DNA of 64,000 bases from Chloroflexota bacterium. Lineage in GTDB: Bacteria > Chloroflexota > Dehalococcoidia > Lucifugimonadales > UBA2962. Within the stretch, counting starts at the first letter, position 1, and every line of letters begins with the position of its first letter. Positions 26,445-36,403 of the stretch are shown here, piece after piece. Below the pieces are notes generated by a model. It ran no database searches. It saw only the letters and a program-made list of their open reading frames with translations, and was not told the DNA's origin. The stretch spans positions 39,305 to 103,304 of the forward strand of contig PAAV01000014.1 in NCBI GenBank assembly GCA_002699485.1. The letters run 5' to 3'. The position numbers were made by a program, and so were the translations under genes.

Positions 26445-27383
26445 ATGGCAAATTCGGCGTCTACACGTGAAGTAGCAGGTGATCTTTTAGTTAAGCTTGG
26501 ACATGAATATTCTGACTTGGTTGTAGTTGGAGGAGATCTAAATAAATCAACATTCGCGAATAAATTCCAAGCGGAATTCCCGGATCGTTTTTTTGATTTC
26601 GGACCAGCTGAACAAAATATGGTGAGTGTAGCTGCAGGTCTTGCTGCATCGGGAAAAATTCCAGTTGTAAGTACATTTGCCGTTTTTGGAACTGCCAGAC
26701 CATTTGATCAGTTGCGTGTGGGAGTTTCCCAGTCAAAACTGAATGTTAAATTGATACTTACCCATAGTGGGCTTCTTACTGCTGAAGATGGTGTGTCTGC
26801 ACAGTCCATCGAAGATATCGCAATAATGTCGGCATTACCTTCATTCACTGTAATAGTACCTGCTGACGGACCAGAAACAGAGCATGCAATAAAGGCGTCC
26901 ATTGAAATGAATGGACCAGTTTACATTCGCCTTTCCAGGCCAGCAACCCCTATAGTTCATACGAAGGATTATGATTTTAAAATTGGAACTGCGGAAGTCA
27001 TGAGAGAGGGAGATGACGTAACAATTGTATCTTATGGAATAATGGTGAATGAATCATTGAAAGCGGCTAAAGAACTTGAACAACAAGGTATTTCATCAAC
27101 GGTGATCAATATGGCCACTGTAGCTCCATTAGATCAGGAAGCTATATTAAGTTCGGTTGGTAAAACTGGTCTCATTGTTACTGCTGAAGAGCATCTAATT
27201 CAGGGTGGTCTCGGTAGTATGGTTGCGACTTTATTAGCTCAAAACGCCCCAGCTCCTATAGAGATGGTGGGTTTAAGGGGCTATGCTGAGTCAGGAAAGC
27301 CAGAACAGTTATTAAAAAAGTATCATCTAACTTACAATGATATAGTTGCTAGTGTGTTAAAGGGTATTGCTAGAAAGTCTTAG
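26445..27383 (+). CDS. Transketolase, C-terminal (pyrimidine-binding) subunit
   Basis: 312 residues. FGPAEQNMVSVAAGLAASGK holds the catalytic glutamate that activates TPP, HSGLLTAEDGVSAQSIEDIA holds the substrate-binding loop, and TAEEHLIQGGLGSMVA belongs to the C-terminal domain. It forms one enzyme with the gene just upstream. The stop overlaps the convergent ffh stop by 4 bp, so no intergenic terminator can exist between them. Confidence 0.95.
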   Translation: MANSASTREVAGDLLVKLGHEYSDLVVVGGDLNKSTFANKFQAEFPDRFFDFGPAEQNMVSVAAGLAASGKIPVVSTFAVFGTARPFDQLRVGVSQSKLNVKLILTHSGLLTAEDGVSAQSIEDIAIMSALPSFTVIVPADGPETEHAIKASIEMNGPVYIRLSRPATPIVHTKDYDFKIGTAEVMREGDDVTIVSYGIMVNESLKAAKELEQQGISSTVINMATVAPLDQEAILSSVGKTGLIVTAEEHLIQGGLGSMVATLLAQNAPAPIEMVGLRGYAESGKPEQLLKKYHLTYNDIVASVLKGIARKS

Positions 27384-28708
27384 CGTAGTAAGCGCTGCAT
27401 TGCCTTGAATCCTTGCCCAGAATTCATCTGTTTCATTAATTTACGAGTCTGAGTGAATTGATTTAACAATTGATTCACTTGCTGTGCGGACGTGCCGCTA
27501 CCTCTGGCAATACGCTTCTTTCTACTACCGTTAATTAGATTTGGATTGCGTCTTTCATCGACAGTCATGGATAGAATGATTGCCTGTATTTGAGAAATAT
27601 GACGTTCATTTACGCTAGCATCGTCTAACTTGCTACTGAGTTTACTCATCCCAGGTATCATTCCTAAAACATCACCCAGTGGTCCCATTGATTTTAAACT
27701 ATCTAGTTGCCCTAAAAAGTCCTCTAAATCAAACGTTGATTGGCGCATTTTCTTTTCAAGTTCTAAAGTTTTAGTTTGGTCAAAGTTTTTCTGCGCTTTT
27801 TCAGCTAATGTAACTATATCTCCCATTCCTAATATACGTGATGCGAGTCTGTCAGGGTGGAATTGTTCTAAAGCATCAGGGCGCTCACCTGTTCCAATAA
27901 ATTTTATAGGTACCCCTGTAACACTAGTGATCGATAGGGCAGCACCTCCTCTAGCGTCTCCGTCTAATTTACTAAGAATTAAACCTGTCAATCCAACATA
28001 TTCATTAAATGACTGGGCAACGTTTACTGACTCTTGGCCTGTCATTGCATCAACTACTAGTAGAACTTCATCTGGTCTAACTTGGTCTTTGATATTTTTG
28101 AGTTCATTCATAAGCTCGTCATCGACTTGAAGCCGACCGGCTGTATCTATAATTGTCCAAGCAGCATCGACTTTGTTGCTCTGACGAATAGCATTTTTAC
28201 AAACCTCAACTGGTGTTGAATTCAGGTCAGGCTTATATGCTTCTAACCTCAGATTTTCGGAAAGACTGATCAACTGAGTCACAGCAGCGGGACGGGCTAA
28301 GTCAGCCGGAACCAAAAAAGGTTTTTGACCAGAATCGCTTAAATGTTTTGCCAATTTAGCTGCAGTTGTAGTTTTACCTGCACCGTTTAACCCGACCAGT
28401 AATATGGTTGATTTATCTGAGTTTTTATCCAGCGAATGAGAAGTGCCAGTTAATATCGAAGTCAGTTCATCATTTGTTATCTTAACGATTTGATTGTGAG
28501 CGTTTAAACTTTCGAGAATATCACTTCCGACCGCTCGTTCTTTAATGCGAACTATCAGGTTTTTAACCACTTTGAAGTTTACATCGGCCTCTAATAATGC
28601 TAAGCGTATTTCCCGCATAGCAACGTCAAGATCTTTCTCTGTTATTCGGCCTTTATTGCTGAGGGTCTTTAAAGTTTGTGTTAATTTATTAGACAGGTTT
28701 TCAAACAT
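27380..28708 (-). CDS. ffh: Signal recognition particle protein Ffh (SRP54)
   Basis: 442 residues. The N domain is at 1-95, GTPase motif G1 is GLNGAGKTT (106-114), followed by DTAGR, SKLDGDARGGAAL and the closing TGERPDALEQFHPDRLASR. The methionine-rich M domain with NLINGSRKKRIARGSG binds SRP RNA. It delivers nascent membrane and secreted proteins to FtsY. It lies 72 bp downstream of gyrA on the same strand. Confidence 0.97.
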   Translation of the reverse strand: MFENLSNKLTQTLKTLSNKGRITEKDLDVAMREIRLALLEADVNFKVVKNLIVRIKERAVGSDILESLNAHNQIVKITNDELTSILTGTSHSLDKNSDKSTILLVGLNGAGKTTTAAKLAKHLSDSGQKPFLVPADLARPAAVTQLISLSENLRLEAYKPDLNSTPVEVCKNAIRQSNKVDAAWTIIDTAGRLQVDDELMNELKNIKDQVRPDEVLLVVDAMTGQESVNVAQSFNEYVGLTGLILSKLDGDARGGAALSITSVTGVPIKFIGTGERPDALEQFHPDRLASRILGMGDIVTLAEKAQKNFDQTKTLELEKKMRQSTFDLEDFLGQLDSLKSMGPLGDVLGMIPGMSKLSSKLDDASVNERHISQIQAIILSMTVDERRNPNLINGSRKKRIARGSGTSAQQVNQLLNQFTQTRKLMKQMNSGQGFKAMQRLLR

Positions 28709-28780
28709 AACACAACGAGACTAACACATTTTACTTACGACAATAAGAGGATCGGTAAATTTAAATCACTATGAGGAAGT

Positions 28781-31333
28781 TTATTTCTTAGGAGATTTAT
28801 TGTTACCACTAATTTGTGAGTTTAAGGCTTCTATATCAAATGCTTGTTGAGGCTCAATATCTGTACAAACCGAAATAGAAGTAACTGAATCACCAGCTGG
28901 CAGTTTAAATATAGTTACACCCTGGGTTATTCGCCCAATGCTGGAAATCTCCGACAGGTTTGTCCGCAATACTTTTGCCTGTTTTGATATTACGTAGACT
29001 TCAAGGTCGTCAGTAACTACCTCAGCGGCCGCAACTACGCCTGTTCTGGCAGTTATTCTAAAGGTTTTTAATCCTCTGCCTCCACGGGCTTGCTTACGAT
29101 AGTATTTCAATGAGGTTAGTTTCCCAAACCCTTTTTTGCTAATCACAAACAATTTACTATCACTGTCACTGTCTATGATGCTCATTCCTACAATATAGTC
29201 TTTTACAGGTTTTTTATTGCCCTTAACTTTTTTAGGTCGTATTTCCATACCACGGACTCCGCCTGCCGCTCGCTGCCTAGCAGTGACATCGGATATTGCA
29301 AATCGTATAGACATGCCCTGTTGACTTATCATAACCACATCATCATCATCCTTGGCTAGTCTTGCTGTAACTAGCTCGTCTGTTCCTCTAAGGTTCATTA
29401 TATTTAGGCCAGAGCGACGCCTGTGTAAACTATTTATGGATGCAAGAGAAACTCGTTTTATTGCCCCTTCTCTTGTGCCCATAACAAGGTAGGCATTTTC
29501 AGCGTCTAAATTACTTACTGCAACAACAGCATTTACTTTGTCATCTGACTTTAGCGGAATAACATTAATCAGAGGCGTGCCTCTTGTGTTTCGACTAGTA
29601 TCGGGTCTGAGTTCGTATGTTTTTAGCGGGAGCACTCTGCCTTTCTCGGTAAAAAATAACAAAATATCATGAGAATCACAGACCAGTAGTTCACGAATCA
29701 GGTCATCCTCTTTTGTCTTCATACTTACAACGCCTTTACCTCCACGATGTTGGTTTCGGTAAGTTGTGGCGGGTATACGTTTTATATAACCACTGTGACT
29801 TAGAGTTACGACCACAGACTCGTGAGGTTCTAGATCTTCACGGCTTAGATCTTCAGCAGCACCCTCTATTTTGGTTCGACGCTTATCTCCGTGTTTTTTC
29901 TTGAGTTCTTCGGTTTCATCTTTTATAACCGCATCGATTTTAGCGGGATCGCCCAGTAATGTTTCAAGTTCGCCAATTCTCGTCTGCACTTGCTTATATT
30001 CATCTTCAATACGTTGCCGTTCTAGTGCGGCGATTCTCCTGAGCTGCATATCCAAAATGGCTTGAGCTTGTAAATCAGATAACGAAAATTTTTCTATAAG
30101 GCCCTTTTTTGCTGCTTCTGCACTATCGGAGCGCCTTATTAATTCAATAACTGCATCAAGGTCATTAAGTGCTAGGTTTAACCCTTCTAATATATGAGCC
30201 CTGGCCTTGGCTTTTCTAAGTTCAAATTCAGATCTTCGGGTAATAATTTGCCTACGGAATTTTATAAACTCTACCAAAATGGTTTTCAGGTCTAATACTT
30301 TCGGTCGACCGTCTACTAAAGCCAGCATGTTTGCAGAGAAACTACTTTGCATTGAGGTGTATTTGTATAAATTGTTTAATACAACCAATGGCTGACTTCC
30401 ACCACGAAGCTCAAAGACCATTCTCATTCCCTTTCGGTCTGATTCGTCTCTGACTTCAGTAATTGCTTCAAATCTTTTGGTTTTACTGAGAGCAGCTATT
30501 TTTTCTATCAAGGATGCTTTATTTACTTGGTAAGGTAGCTCTGTAACAACGATTCTAAGTCGTTTTCCACGTTTATCTGCCTCAATTTCTGCTTTAGCAC
30601 GAACAACAACTCCACCCTTGCCGGTTGTGTATGCACTTAGCGCTCCTTCCTTACCCATAATTGTTCCATAAGTAGGAAAATCTGGAGCCCTAACGGATCT
30701 CATTAATTCAGGCACTGTTAGCTCTGGATCATCAATTAACCTAATTATTGCTGAACATACCTCACCTGGGTTATGTGGAGGAATATTTGTAGCCATGCCG
30801 ACAGCAATGCCGGATGCACCATTTATTAGTAAGTTTGGCAATCGAGCCGGCAATACAGTGGGCTCTTGCAGGGTGTTATCAAAGTTATCAGCTGTATCAA
30901 CTGTTTCCTCATCAAGGTTTACCAACATTTCTTCTGCTACTCTTGATAAACGCGCTTCTGTATAACGCATGGCTGCTGGAGGATCTCCATCTACTGAGCC
31001 AAAGTTGCCTTGGCCATCAACTAACGTCATTCTCATTGAGAAATTTTGAGCCATTCTTACCATTGCATCGTAGATAGCTGAGTCGCCATGAGGATGGTAT
31101 TTACCTAGAACTTCACCTACTAAGCGAGCACTTTTCTTGTATGGAGTGCCGGGGCGCATGCCTAGATCGTTCATGGCATATAAAATACGCCTCTGAACTG
31201 GCTTCAACCCGTCTCTAACGTCCGGTAATGCTCGCGAAACTATTACACTCATTGCGTAGTCCAAATAAGACGAGCGCATTTCATGAGTTAATTGAGTTGG
31301 TTTTACGTTGCCTATAAGTGGGTTACTAACCAT
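28781..31333 (-). CDS. gyrA: DNA gyrase subunit A
   Basis: 850 residues. [20 protein letters not shown], the quinolone-resistance region [17 protein letters not shown] with the sensitive-type Ser and acidic-site residues, and the catalytic tyrosine Y124 in [10 protein letters not shown] are present. The C-terminal pinwheel contains a GyrA-box-like QRAAGGVRG, which supports gyrase rather than topoisomerase IV. The ATG is preceded by CGGAGAAA. gyrB is not in the window. Confidence 0.96.
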   Translation of the reverse strand: MVSNPLIGNVKPTQLTHEMRSSYLDYAMSVIVSRALPDVRDGLKPVQRRILYAMNDLGMRPGTPYKKSARLVGEVLGKYHPHGDSAIYDAMVRMAQNFSMRMTLVDGQGNFGSVDGDPPAAMRYTEARLSRVAEEMLVNLDEETVDTADNFDNTLQEPTVLPARLPNLLINGASGIAVGMATNIPPHNPGEVCSAIIRLIDDPELTVPELMRSVRAPDFPTYGTIMGKEGALSAYTTGKGGVVVRAKAEIEADKRGKRLRIVVTELPYQVNKASLIEKIAALSKTKRFEAITEVRDESDRKGMRMVFELRGGSQPLVVLNNLYKYTSMQSSFSANMLALVDGRPKVLDLKTILVEFIKFRRQIITRRSEFELRKAKARAHILEGLNLALNDLDAVIELIRRSDSAEAAKKGLIEKFSLSDLQAQAILDMQLRRIAALERQRIEDEYKQVQTRIGELETLLGDPAKIDAVIKDETEELKKKHGDKRRTKIEGAAEDLSREDLEPHESVVVTLSHSGYIKRIPATTYRNQHRGGKGVVSMKTKEDDLIRELLVCDSHDILLFFTEKGRVLPLKTYELRPDTSRNTRGTPLINVIPLKSDDKVNAVVAVSNLDAENAYLVMGTREGAIKRVSLASINSLHRRRSGLNIMNLRGTDELVTARLAKDDDDVVMISQQGMSIRFAISDVTARQRAAGGVRGMEIRPKKVKGNKKPVKDYIVGMSIIDSDSDSKLFVISKKGFGKLTSLKYYRKQARGGRGLKTFRITARTGVVAAAEVVTDDLEVYVISKQAKVLRTNLSEISSIGRITQGVTIFKLPAGDSVTSISVCTDIEPQQAFDIEALNSQISGNNKSPKK

Positions 31334-31503
31334 ACGTTTCTCCGGTTATGAATCGCATGAAGATGATGATCTTTGTGTTAAGTTTGTTTGGTAAAGTGGG
31401 TGACTTAATATCAGTCGCTTGAGGAGACAACTTTTGGTTGCTTTTTCTTGCAACGATATAACTGTTTTTATACCCCATTAATTACTATACATTTGCAACC
31501 TCG

Positions 31504-31509
31504 ATTATA
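31504..31509 (-). promoter_or_regulatory. Candidate -10 box of the gyrA promoter
   Basis: Reading the minus strand, a perfect TATAAT lies at 31509-31504, with TTTGCT 17 nt upstream as a poor -35. Transcription would start near 31497 and leave a leader of about 160 nt before gyrA. The leader contains a small GTTGC/GCAAC stem around 31436-31453. The 250-bp gap holds no gene. Confidence 0.4.
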
Positions 31510-31584
31510 ACAGTAACATAAGAAAAAGCAAAACTTATTTTCGATAAAGTTCTAAAATAGGCCAGAATATATGTGCTAACATAT

Positions 31585-32301
31585 TTAAACTTGCGATTTT
31601 TGCTGAGATTTAGCTACAAGTGCTGCAAATAGCCTGTCAAAATGAGGCGGCATTTCACCCCTCAATTCCGGATGAAATTGTACTCCTAGTACCCATGAAT
31701 GATTAGGGCTTTCCATTGCCTCAACCAGCCCATCTTCCAATGAATATGCAGAAGCAAGTAGCTTCTTGGATTGCTTGGCAGAGTTAACTCCTTGATGGTG
31801 CCAACTGTTGACTCTGACAATCCCTCCAGATCCGACCGATGAAGCAAGTTTTGTGCCCGGGGCTATAAAAATACGATGCTTTGAAGTTGTTTTGTCTCCA
31901 CCTTCATTTAAACTATATCCATGACCAGGATATGCATCGCCAAGATCCTGAATCAATTTCCCGCCTAGTACAACGTTTAATGCTTGCATACCTCGACATA
32001 CACATAAGATTGGCATATCAAGTTCCATCCCCATTTTTAACAGAGGGAGCTCCATTGCGTCACGCTCAACTTGACTCGATACGTTAGCATCTGGATCAAT
32101 TGATTCTCCATATTCAGAGGGATGAATATCTGGGCCACCACCAATTAATAAACCATCCAGTTTATCAAGGGTAGATTTAACATCTATGTTGTCTTCAGGA
32201 TATATCGGAAATGGTTCTCCATCTGCTTTCTCTATAACGTCAATAAAAGGAGCCATGTATTGAGGTTCGCTTTCAGTAATTCCTATTAATGGTTTAGACA
32301 T
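31585..32301 (-). CDS. Gamma-glutamyl-gamma-aminobutyrate hydrolase family (class I glutamine amidotransferase-like)
   Basis: 238 residues. The nucleophile cysteine is in ILCVCRGMQALNVVLGG, with the His/Glu of the triad in GVQFHPEL. GLLIGGGPDIHPSEYG near residue 52 forms the oxyanion region. This matches the PuuD-type peptidase C26 family that hydrolyses gamma-glutamyl amides such as gamma-Glu-GABA. No other putrescine-pathway gene is nearby, so the substrate is open. Confidence 0.9.
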   Translation of the reverse strand: MSKPLIGITESEPQYMAPFIDVIEKADGEPFPIYPEDNIDVKSTLDKLDGLLIGGGPDIHPSEYGESIDPDANVSSQVERDAMELPLLKMGMELDMPILCVCRGMQALNVVLGGKLIQDLGDAYPGHGYSLNEGGDKTTSKHRIFIAPGTKLASSVGSGGIVRVNSWHHQGVNSAKQSKKLLASAYSLEDGLVEAMESPNHSWVLGVQFHPELRGEMPPHFDRLFAALVAKSQQKSQV

Positions 32302-32390
32302 ATATAAATTTTCTTCTTAAAAAGTTCCAAATTTGTGAATATAAGTTTAACTGATTAATTACGTACTAAAAAGTCTTGGATTCAGAAAGG

Positions 32391-32442
32391 GTTAAAAAAG
32401 AATGTGCTTGGCTGGTTTGTTGGTACGCCAGCCAAGCACATT
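32391..32442 (-). terminator. Strong rho-independent terminator after the membrane-protein gene
   Basis: AATGTGCTTGGCTGG at 32401-32415 pairs perfectly over 15 bp with 32428-32442, leaving a 12-nt loop. On the minus strand the stem is followed immediately by CTTTTTT (32400-32394). It lies 46 bp past the stop of the minus-strand gene at 32488. Confidence 0.9.
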
Positions 32443-32487
32443 GCAGATAGAAAACTATTTTCTCTGCGCTTCTCTTACTCTTATTGT

Positions 32488-33219
32488 TTAGTCAGAGCTA
32501 GTAGCTAGTTTTGCTCCAACTAAAACGCTCCACAATACTGAAATTGCGAAACTTACTCCTCCAACTATACCCGCTGTATTGCTGCCTGCTGTTGGGTCGA
32601 TAATAAGCACAGAGACTATTATCAATATTCCAATAATGGCTGCTAGCGGCCCTAGTGGAATCATTGGAATTATGCTTTTAAAGCTCGAATTTAAAGTATA
32701 CGCAACTCCGATAAGAAAGAAACCAGCGCCCCAAAGCAGAGATCCTATGTTGTTTGCTGCAACATTAAATGCTTGTACAGCACCAGTGGATATTTGCGCT
32801 GCGTATGCAGCATCCATGTATTTGGCTGCGGCAGCTGCGTCACCACCTGCTGTAGCTGCTCCAATTCCAGCGGTATACTCAGCTAATTTATCTCCCATTT
32901 CAACATGGGTGCCTAATAGTCCTATGGTAGCCACAAAAACTATAACTCCCAGGGTAACGAATCCGATACCTAATGTTTCGAATGTTCCGCCAGCTTGTCC
33001 TTTGATGCCTCTCAGGCCAGCAATGAATATTGGTAAACCAACTATGATTAATATAATCACAACTGTTGCCATCACTGTTCCGCCCTCAGCATTGCTTAAC
33101 AAACCAGCAATGTCATCATTCTCAGTACTACCAATAAACGTAGCCTGGTAAAGAATCCATCCGATAAAAGCAACTACTGGGCCTAAAATTAGGCATATGC
33201 CTTTTCCTTTGTTACTCAT
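32488..33219 (-). CDS. Polytopic membrane protein of unknown function
   Basis: 243 residues, rich in Gly, Ala and Ile. About six hydrophobic segments (roughly 6-28, 46-70, 83-106, 150-178, 183-205, 212-236) are separated by short loops. One outer loop, DKLAEYTAGIGAATAGGDAA (about 112-131), is alanine/glycine-rich. No family was recognised. An AAGGAGT ribosome site precedes the ATG, and a strong terminator ends the unit, so it is monocistronic and probably well expressed. Confidence 0.75.
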   Translation of the reverse strand: MSNKGKGICLILGPVVAFIGWILYQATFIGSTENDDIAGLLSNAEGGTVMATVVIILIIVGLPIFIAGLRGIKGQAGGTFETLGIGFVTLGVIVFVATIGLLGTHVEMGDKLAEYTAGIGAATAGGDAAAAAKYMDAAYAAQISTGAVQAFNVAANNIGSLLWGAGFFLIGVAYTLNSSFKSIIPMIPLGPLAAIIGILIIVSVLIIDPTAGSNTAGIVGGVSFAISVLWSVLVGAKLATSSD

Positions 33220-33250
33220 GAATACTCCTTATAAGTTTTATACTTGTAAA

Positions 33251-33268
33251 TTACTTAAAATTAAGTAA
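33251..33268. promoter_or_regulatory. 18-bp palindrome between the membrane-protein gene and recA
   Basis: TTACTTAA-AA-TTAAGTAA is a perfect inverted repeat with 8-bp arms. It lies about 30 bp before the minus-strand start at 33219, over the expected -35/spacer of that gene (minus-strand TATAAA lies closer to the start). It is a candidate operator; the regulator is unknown. Confidence 0.45.
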
Positions 33269-33332
33269 ATACTTCATATTGGGGTGCATTCATACCACGG
33301 AGTGTGTAATAGCGCAAGTTAATCACAATATA

Positions 33333-33403
33333 TTGACCTTAATTTACCTTAATAGGTTAATAGATTAATTTGAGTTTAATACAAAATTAGAACAAATGTG
33401 TTT
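33333..33403 (+). promoter_or_regulatory. recA upstream region: promoter-like boxes and SOS-box-like site
   Basis: TTGACC at 33333-33338 with GTTAAT 17 nt later (33356-33361) is a possible promoter. GAACAAATGTGT at 33390-33401 matches 10 of 12 positions of the Gram-positive LexA box GAACRNRYGTTC. If it is functional, recA would be damage-inducible. No lexA gene is in the window. Confidence 0.35.
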
Positions 33404-33474
33404 ACAGTTAAAGGCTTACGTGTTACGATCATTTATACCGACATTCGAGTCGAGGTTCATGTAAGGATACTTTA

Positions 33475-34470
33475 ATGAGTGAAGACAAAACCAAATCACT
33501 GGACTTAGCTATTGGCCAGATTGATAGACAATTTGGCAAAGGCGCTGTAATTAGGCTGGGAGATGCCGAAGGGCAAGGTAAGGTTGAAAGTATTTCTACG
33601 GGATCTATAGCTTTAGATATGGCATTAGGTATTGGTGGAATACCACATGGGCGAGTCACAGAAATATTCGGCGCAGAATCATCAGGAAAATCAACCGTTG
33701 CATATCATATTATGGCTAATGCTCAAAAGAACGGAGGTACGGCAGCTTACATAGACGCAGAGCATGCTCTAGACCCTCTATATGCCGGCAAATGTGGAGT
33801 AAACACAGAAGATTTACTTGTTTCGCAGCCTGATTCAGCTGAGCAGGCACTAGAGATATGTGAGTATTTGGTTAGGAGTGGAGCTGTTGAAATTGTTGTT
33901 ATAGATAGTGTTGCAGCCCTAGTTCCGAAAGCAGAAATAGAAGGCGATATGGGCGATACTCATGTGGGCCTTCAAGCAAGAATAATGTCACAGGCTTTAA
34001 GAAAACTTACCGGATCAATTAGCAAATCAAACACAGCAGTATTATTTATTAATCAAATTAGAGAGAAAGTTGGAGTAATATGGGGAAGCCCAGAGGTGAC
34101 ACCTGGTGGTAGAGCATTGAAGTTCTATTCTTCAGTTAGGATAGATTTGCGTCGAGCAGAATCTATAAAGTCAGGCACCGATGTGGTAGGAAATAGGGTT
34201 AGGGCTCGGGTAGTAAAAAATAAAGTTGCAGCCCCATTCAAAGTAGCGGAATTCGATATTATGTTTAATCAGGGAGTCAGCCTTGAAGGAGATCTCCTTG
34301 AACTTGGCGATGAAATGGGAATAGTGAAAAAAAATGGATCCTTTTATTCTTTTGGCGACACACGATTAGGACAAGGCAGGGAAAACTCCAAAACTTTCTT
34401 GCGAGATAATACAGAAATAGCTACTAGTATCGAAAACATGATTAGGAAAAATGGGAAAGTAGAAGAATAA
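33475..34470 (+). CDS. recA: Recombinase RecA
   Basis: 331 residues. Walker A is GAESSGKST (66-74), followed by [22 protein letters not shown], and the DNA-binding L2 loop with [18 protein letters not shown]. It lacks a long acidic C-terminal tail. RecA catalyses strand exchange and activates LexA cleavage. It is followed 54 bp later by recX, its usual regulator. AAGGAT precedes the ATG. Confidence 0.98.
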   Translation: MSEDKTKSLDLAIGQIDRQFGKGAVIRLGDAEGQGKVESISTGSIALDMALGIGGIPHGRVTEIFGAESSGKSTVAYHIMANAQKNGGTAAYIDAEHALDPLYAGKCGVNTEDLLVSQPDSAEQALEICEYLVRSGAVEIVVIDSVAALVPKAEIEGDMGDTHVGLQARIMSQALRKLTGSISKSNTAVLFINQIREKVGVIWGSPEVTPGGRALKFYSSVRIDLRRAESIKSGTDVVGNRVRARVVKNKVAAPFKVAEFDIMFNQGVSLEGDLLELGDEMGIVKKNGSFYSFGDTRLGQGRENSKTFLRDNTEIATSIENMIRKNGKVEE

Positions 34471-34524
34471 AAGGTTAATAAACGTTAATCAGGGTTCATT
34501 CGATACATACAGAGCCAATTTATA

Positions 34525-35007
34525 ATGAGTGAAAAATTAACTACGGCTGCAAAGATATCTGCGCTCAGGTTATTGAGCTATAGGCCACGATCCACCGCTG
34601 AAATTCAAAACCGACTATCGGACAAATTTGACCATGAAACTGTTGGAATTACTATGGATTGGTTAATTAGAAACGAGATGGTAAATGATGAGAAATTTGC
34701 AAATTGGTGGACTGAATCCAGGGTTAGACAGAAATTTTTAGGTTCATCAATGATTCGTAAAGAATTATTTGAAAAGGGAATTTCTTCAAATATTGTAAAT
34801 AAAGCTTTAGTGAATGTGGACGATAACCTTAATGCCCATCAGTTAGCCGAGCGGATGTTCCGTACTATTGGAACCAAGGATATTAAACAATTTAAACGGA
34901 AGCTGTATGGCAAACTTCTGCGCCGAGGCTTTTCGTCGGGAGTAGCTTTAGGTTCAATTGATAAAGTTTGGAATTCCCTTAATGTAAGTAAAGAAATTAG
35001 CCTATAA
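34525..35007 (+). CDS. recX: Regulatory protein RecX
   Basis: 160 residues. The three-helix repeats characteristic of RecX are visible: ALRLLSYRPRSTAEIQNRL, then NDEKFANWWTESRVRQKFLGSSMIRKEL and KRKLYGKLLRRGFSSGVA. RecX binds RecA filaments and limits or tunes them. Position directly after recA supports the call. Confidence 0.92.
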   Translation: MSEKLTTAAKISALRLLSYRPRSTAEIQNRLSDKFDHETVGITMDWLIRNEMVNDEKFANWWTESRVRQKFLGSSMIRKELFEKGISSNIVNKALVNVDDNLNAHQLAERMFRTIGTKDIKQFKRKLYGKLLRRGFSSGVALGSIDKVWNSLNVSKEISL

Positions 35008-35091
35008 AGCGAATTAAGTTGTAAAATAGTTTGATCACCAAAAACGTGTATATTAAACAGGTGATTAGTTAAAAGTTTTAGGGGTCCTCTG

Positions 35092-36384
35092 TTGGACGTG
35101 CCATATTGGTACATCATTCTAATATTAATTTCGTTGGCTTTATCAGCTTTTTTCTCTAGTGCGGAATCGGCGTTTTTAGCTTTGCAAAACACACCCAGGC
35201 TTCAACATTTGGTTAGCACTGGCGATTTAAAGGCCCTACGAGTTCAAAAAATGCTAAATAGCCCCGAGCGGCTATTGGCAACAATTCTATTGGGCAATAA
35301 TTTAGTCAACATACTTTTTGCCTCATTAGTGACTATGTTGGTAATGGATTTTATGGAGGACGAATTATTTGGTGTGATCGTGGCGACGGTGCTGGGTACT
35401 GCTGCACTACTTATTTTCGGTGAGGTAATACCTAAAGCATTCGCGATCAGAAACTCCGAAAAGGTTGCTTTTGTTTATGCTAGGCCTTTGAAAGTCGTGG
35501 AAACCGCTTTCTATCCCGTCATCGTTGGCATTCAGTTTGTAAGCCGAACTATATTAGTGAGGCAAGTTGAACACGAATCAGAGTCGCCATCCATAACCGA
35601 AGGCGAGATACGTACATTAATTGATATAGGCGAGGCTGAGGGGGCTTTTGAACCCGAAGAAGCAGAACTATTAGAAAACGTATTTAGATTTGGTGATAGA
35701 CAAGCTCGCGAAGTGATGACACCTAGGACTGAAATCGTATTTGTCGAGCAGGATTCAACAGTTGAACAGTTTCTAAATGTCTACGCTGAAAACTCACATA
35801 CCAGATTTCCTGTATATCAAGGAGAAACTGAAAACGTAACTGGAATTATTTCTTCAAAGGATATTCTGAAGTCTATTTCAGGCAATAGCATTGAAATGAG
35901 AAAGGTAATTACAAAACAGTTGCGTCCAGCATATTTTTTCCCTGAAACCAAGAGAATTAGCGAATTATTTCAAGATATGCGTATGTCTGGTAGTCAAATA
36001 GCTATAATTGTTGACGAGTTTGGTGGAATTGCAGGATTGGTTACATTAAAGAAGTTGTTAACAGAATTAGCTGGCCCCGTTGGAGAGGACGGTGAAGCTC
36101 CAGAGGAAGAATATGAGGCTATTAATGAATTCACCTTCCAAGTAGATGGGAGCATGGATATAGATGAAGCAAAAGAAGCATTCGAGATTGATTTACCCAA
36201 TGGAGACTTTGAAACTGTAGCTGGGTTCGTGCTTGACCATCTTGGCCATATACCCGTTGCAGGAGAACAATTTGAGTTTAACCAAATAAAGGTTGAAGTA
36301 TTGGAAATGAGGAAGTTTAAGGTAGAGTCGATCCGATTAATCAAGCCTTTTAATGGAAAAAGTAAGCTTGCTGAAAATAAATAA
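35092..36384 (+). CDS. CNNM/CorC-HlyC family membrane protein with CBS domains
   Basis: 430 residues, TTG start with AGGGG 8 nt before it. The DUF21 membrane domain is at 1-170 (ALSAFFSSAESAFLAL, then EVIPKAFAIRNSE). A CBS pair is at about 200-325 (REVMTPRTEIVFVEQDS, VDEFGGIAGLVTLKKLL), followed by a C-terminal CorC_HlyC domain (DGSMDIDEAKEAFEID). These proteins are linked to Mg2+/Co2+ efflux; older annotations call them hemolysins. It lies between recX and tilS. Confidence 0.93.
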   Translation: MDVPYWYIILILISLALSAFFSSAESAFLALQNTPRLQHLVSTGDLKALRVQKMLNSPERLLATILLGNNLVNILFASLVTMLVMDFMEDELFGVIVATVLGTAALLIFGEVIPKAFAIRNSEKVAFVYARPLKVVETAFYPVIVGIQFVSRTILVRQVEHESESPSITEGEIRTLIDIGEAEGAFEPEEAELLENVFRFGDRQAREVMTPRTEIVFVEQDSTVEQFLNVYAENSHTRFPVYQGETENVTGIISSKDILKSISGNSIEMRKVITKQLRPAYFFPETKRISELFQDMRMSGSQIAIIVDEFGGIAGLVTLKKLLTELAGPVGEDGEAPEEEYEAINEFTFQVDGSMDIDEAKEAFEIDLPNGDFETVAGFVLDHLGHIPVAGEQFEFNQIKVEVLEMRKFKVESIRLIKPFNGKSKLAENK

Positions 36385-36403
36385 TAAAACGTAACCGAGT
36401 GCA

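Noticed and set aside
32579-33151. 190-residue plus-strand ORF opposite the membrane protein
   Set aside because: Proline/alanine-rich shadow of the minus-strand gene, which has a ribosome site and terminator.
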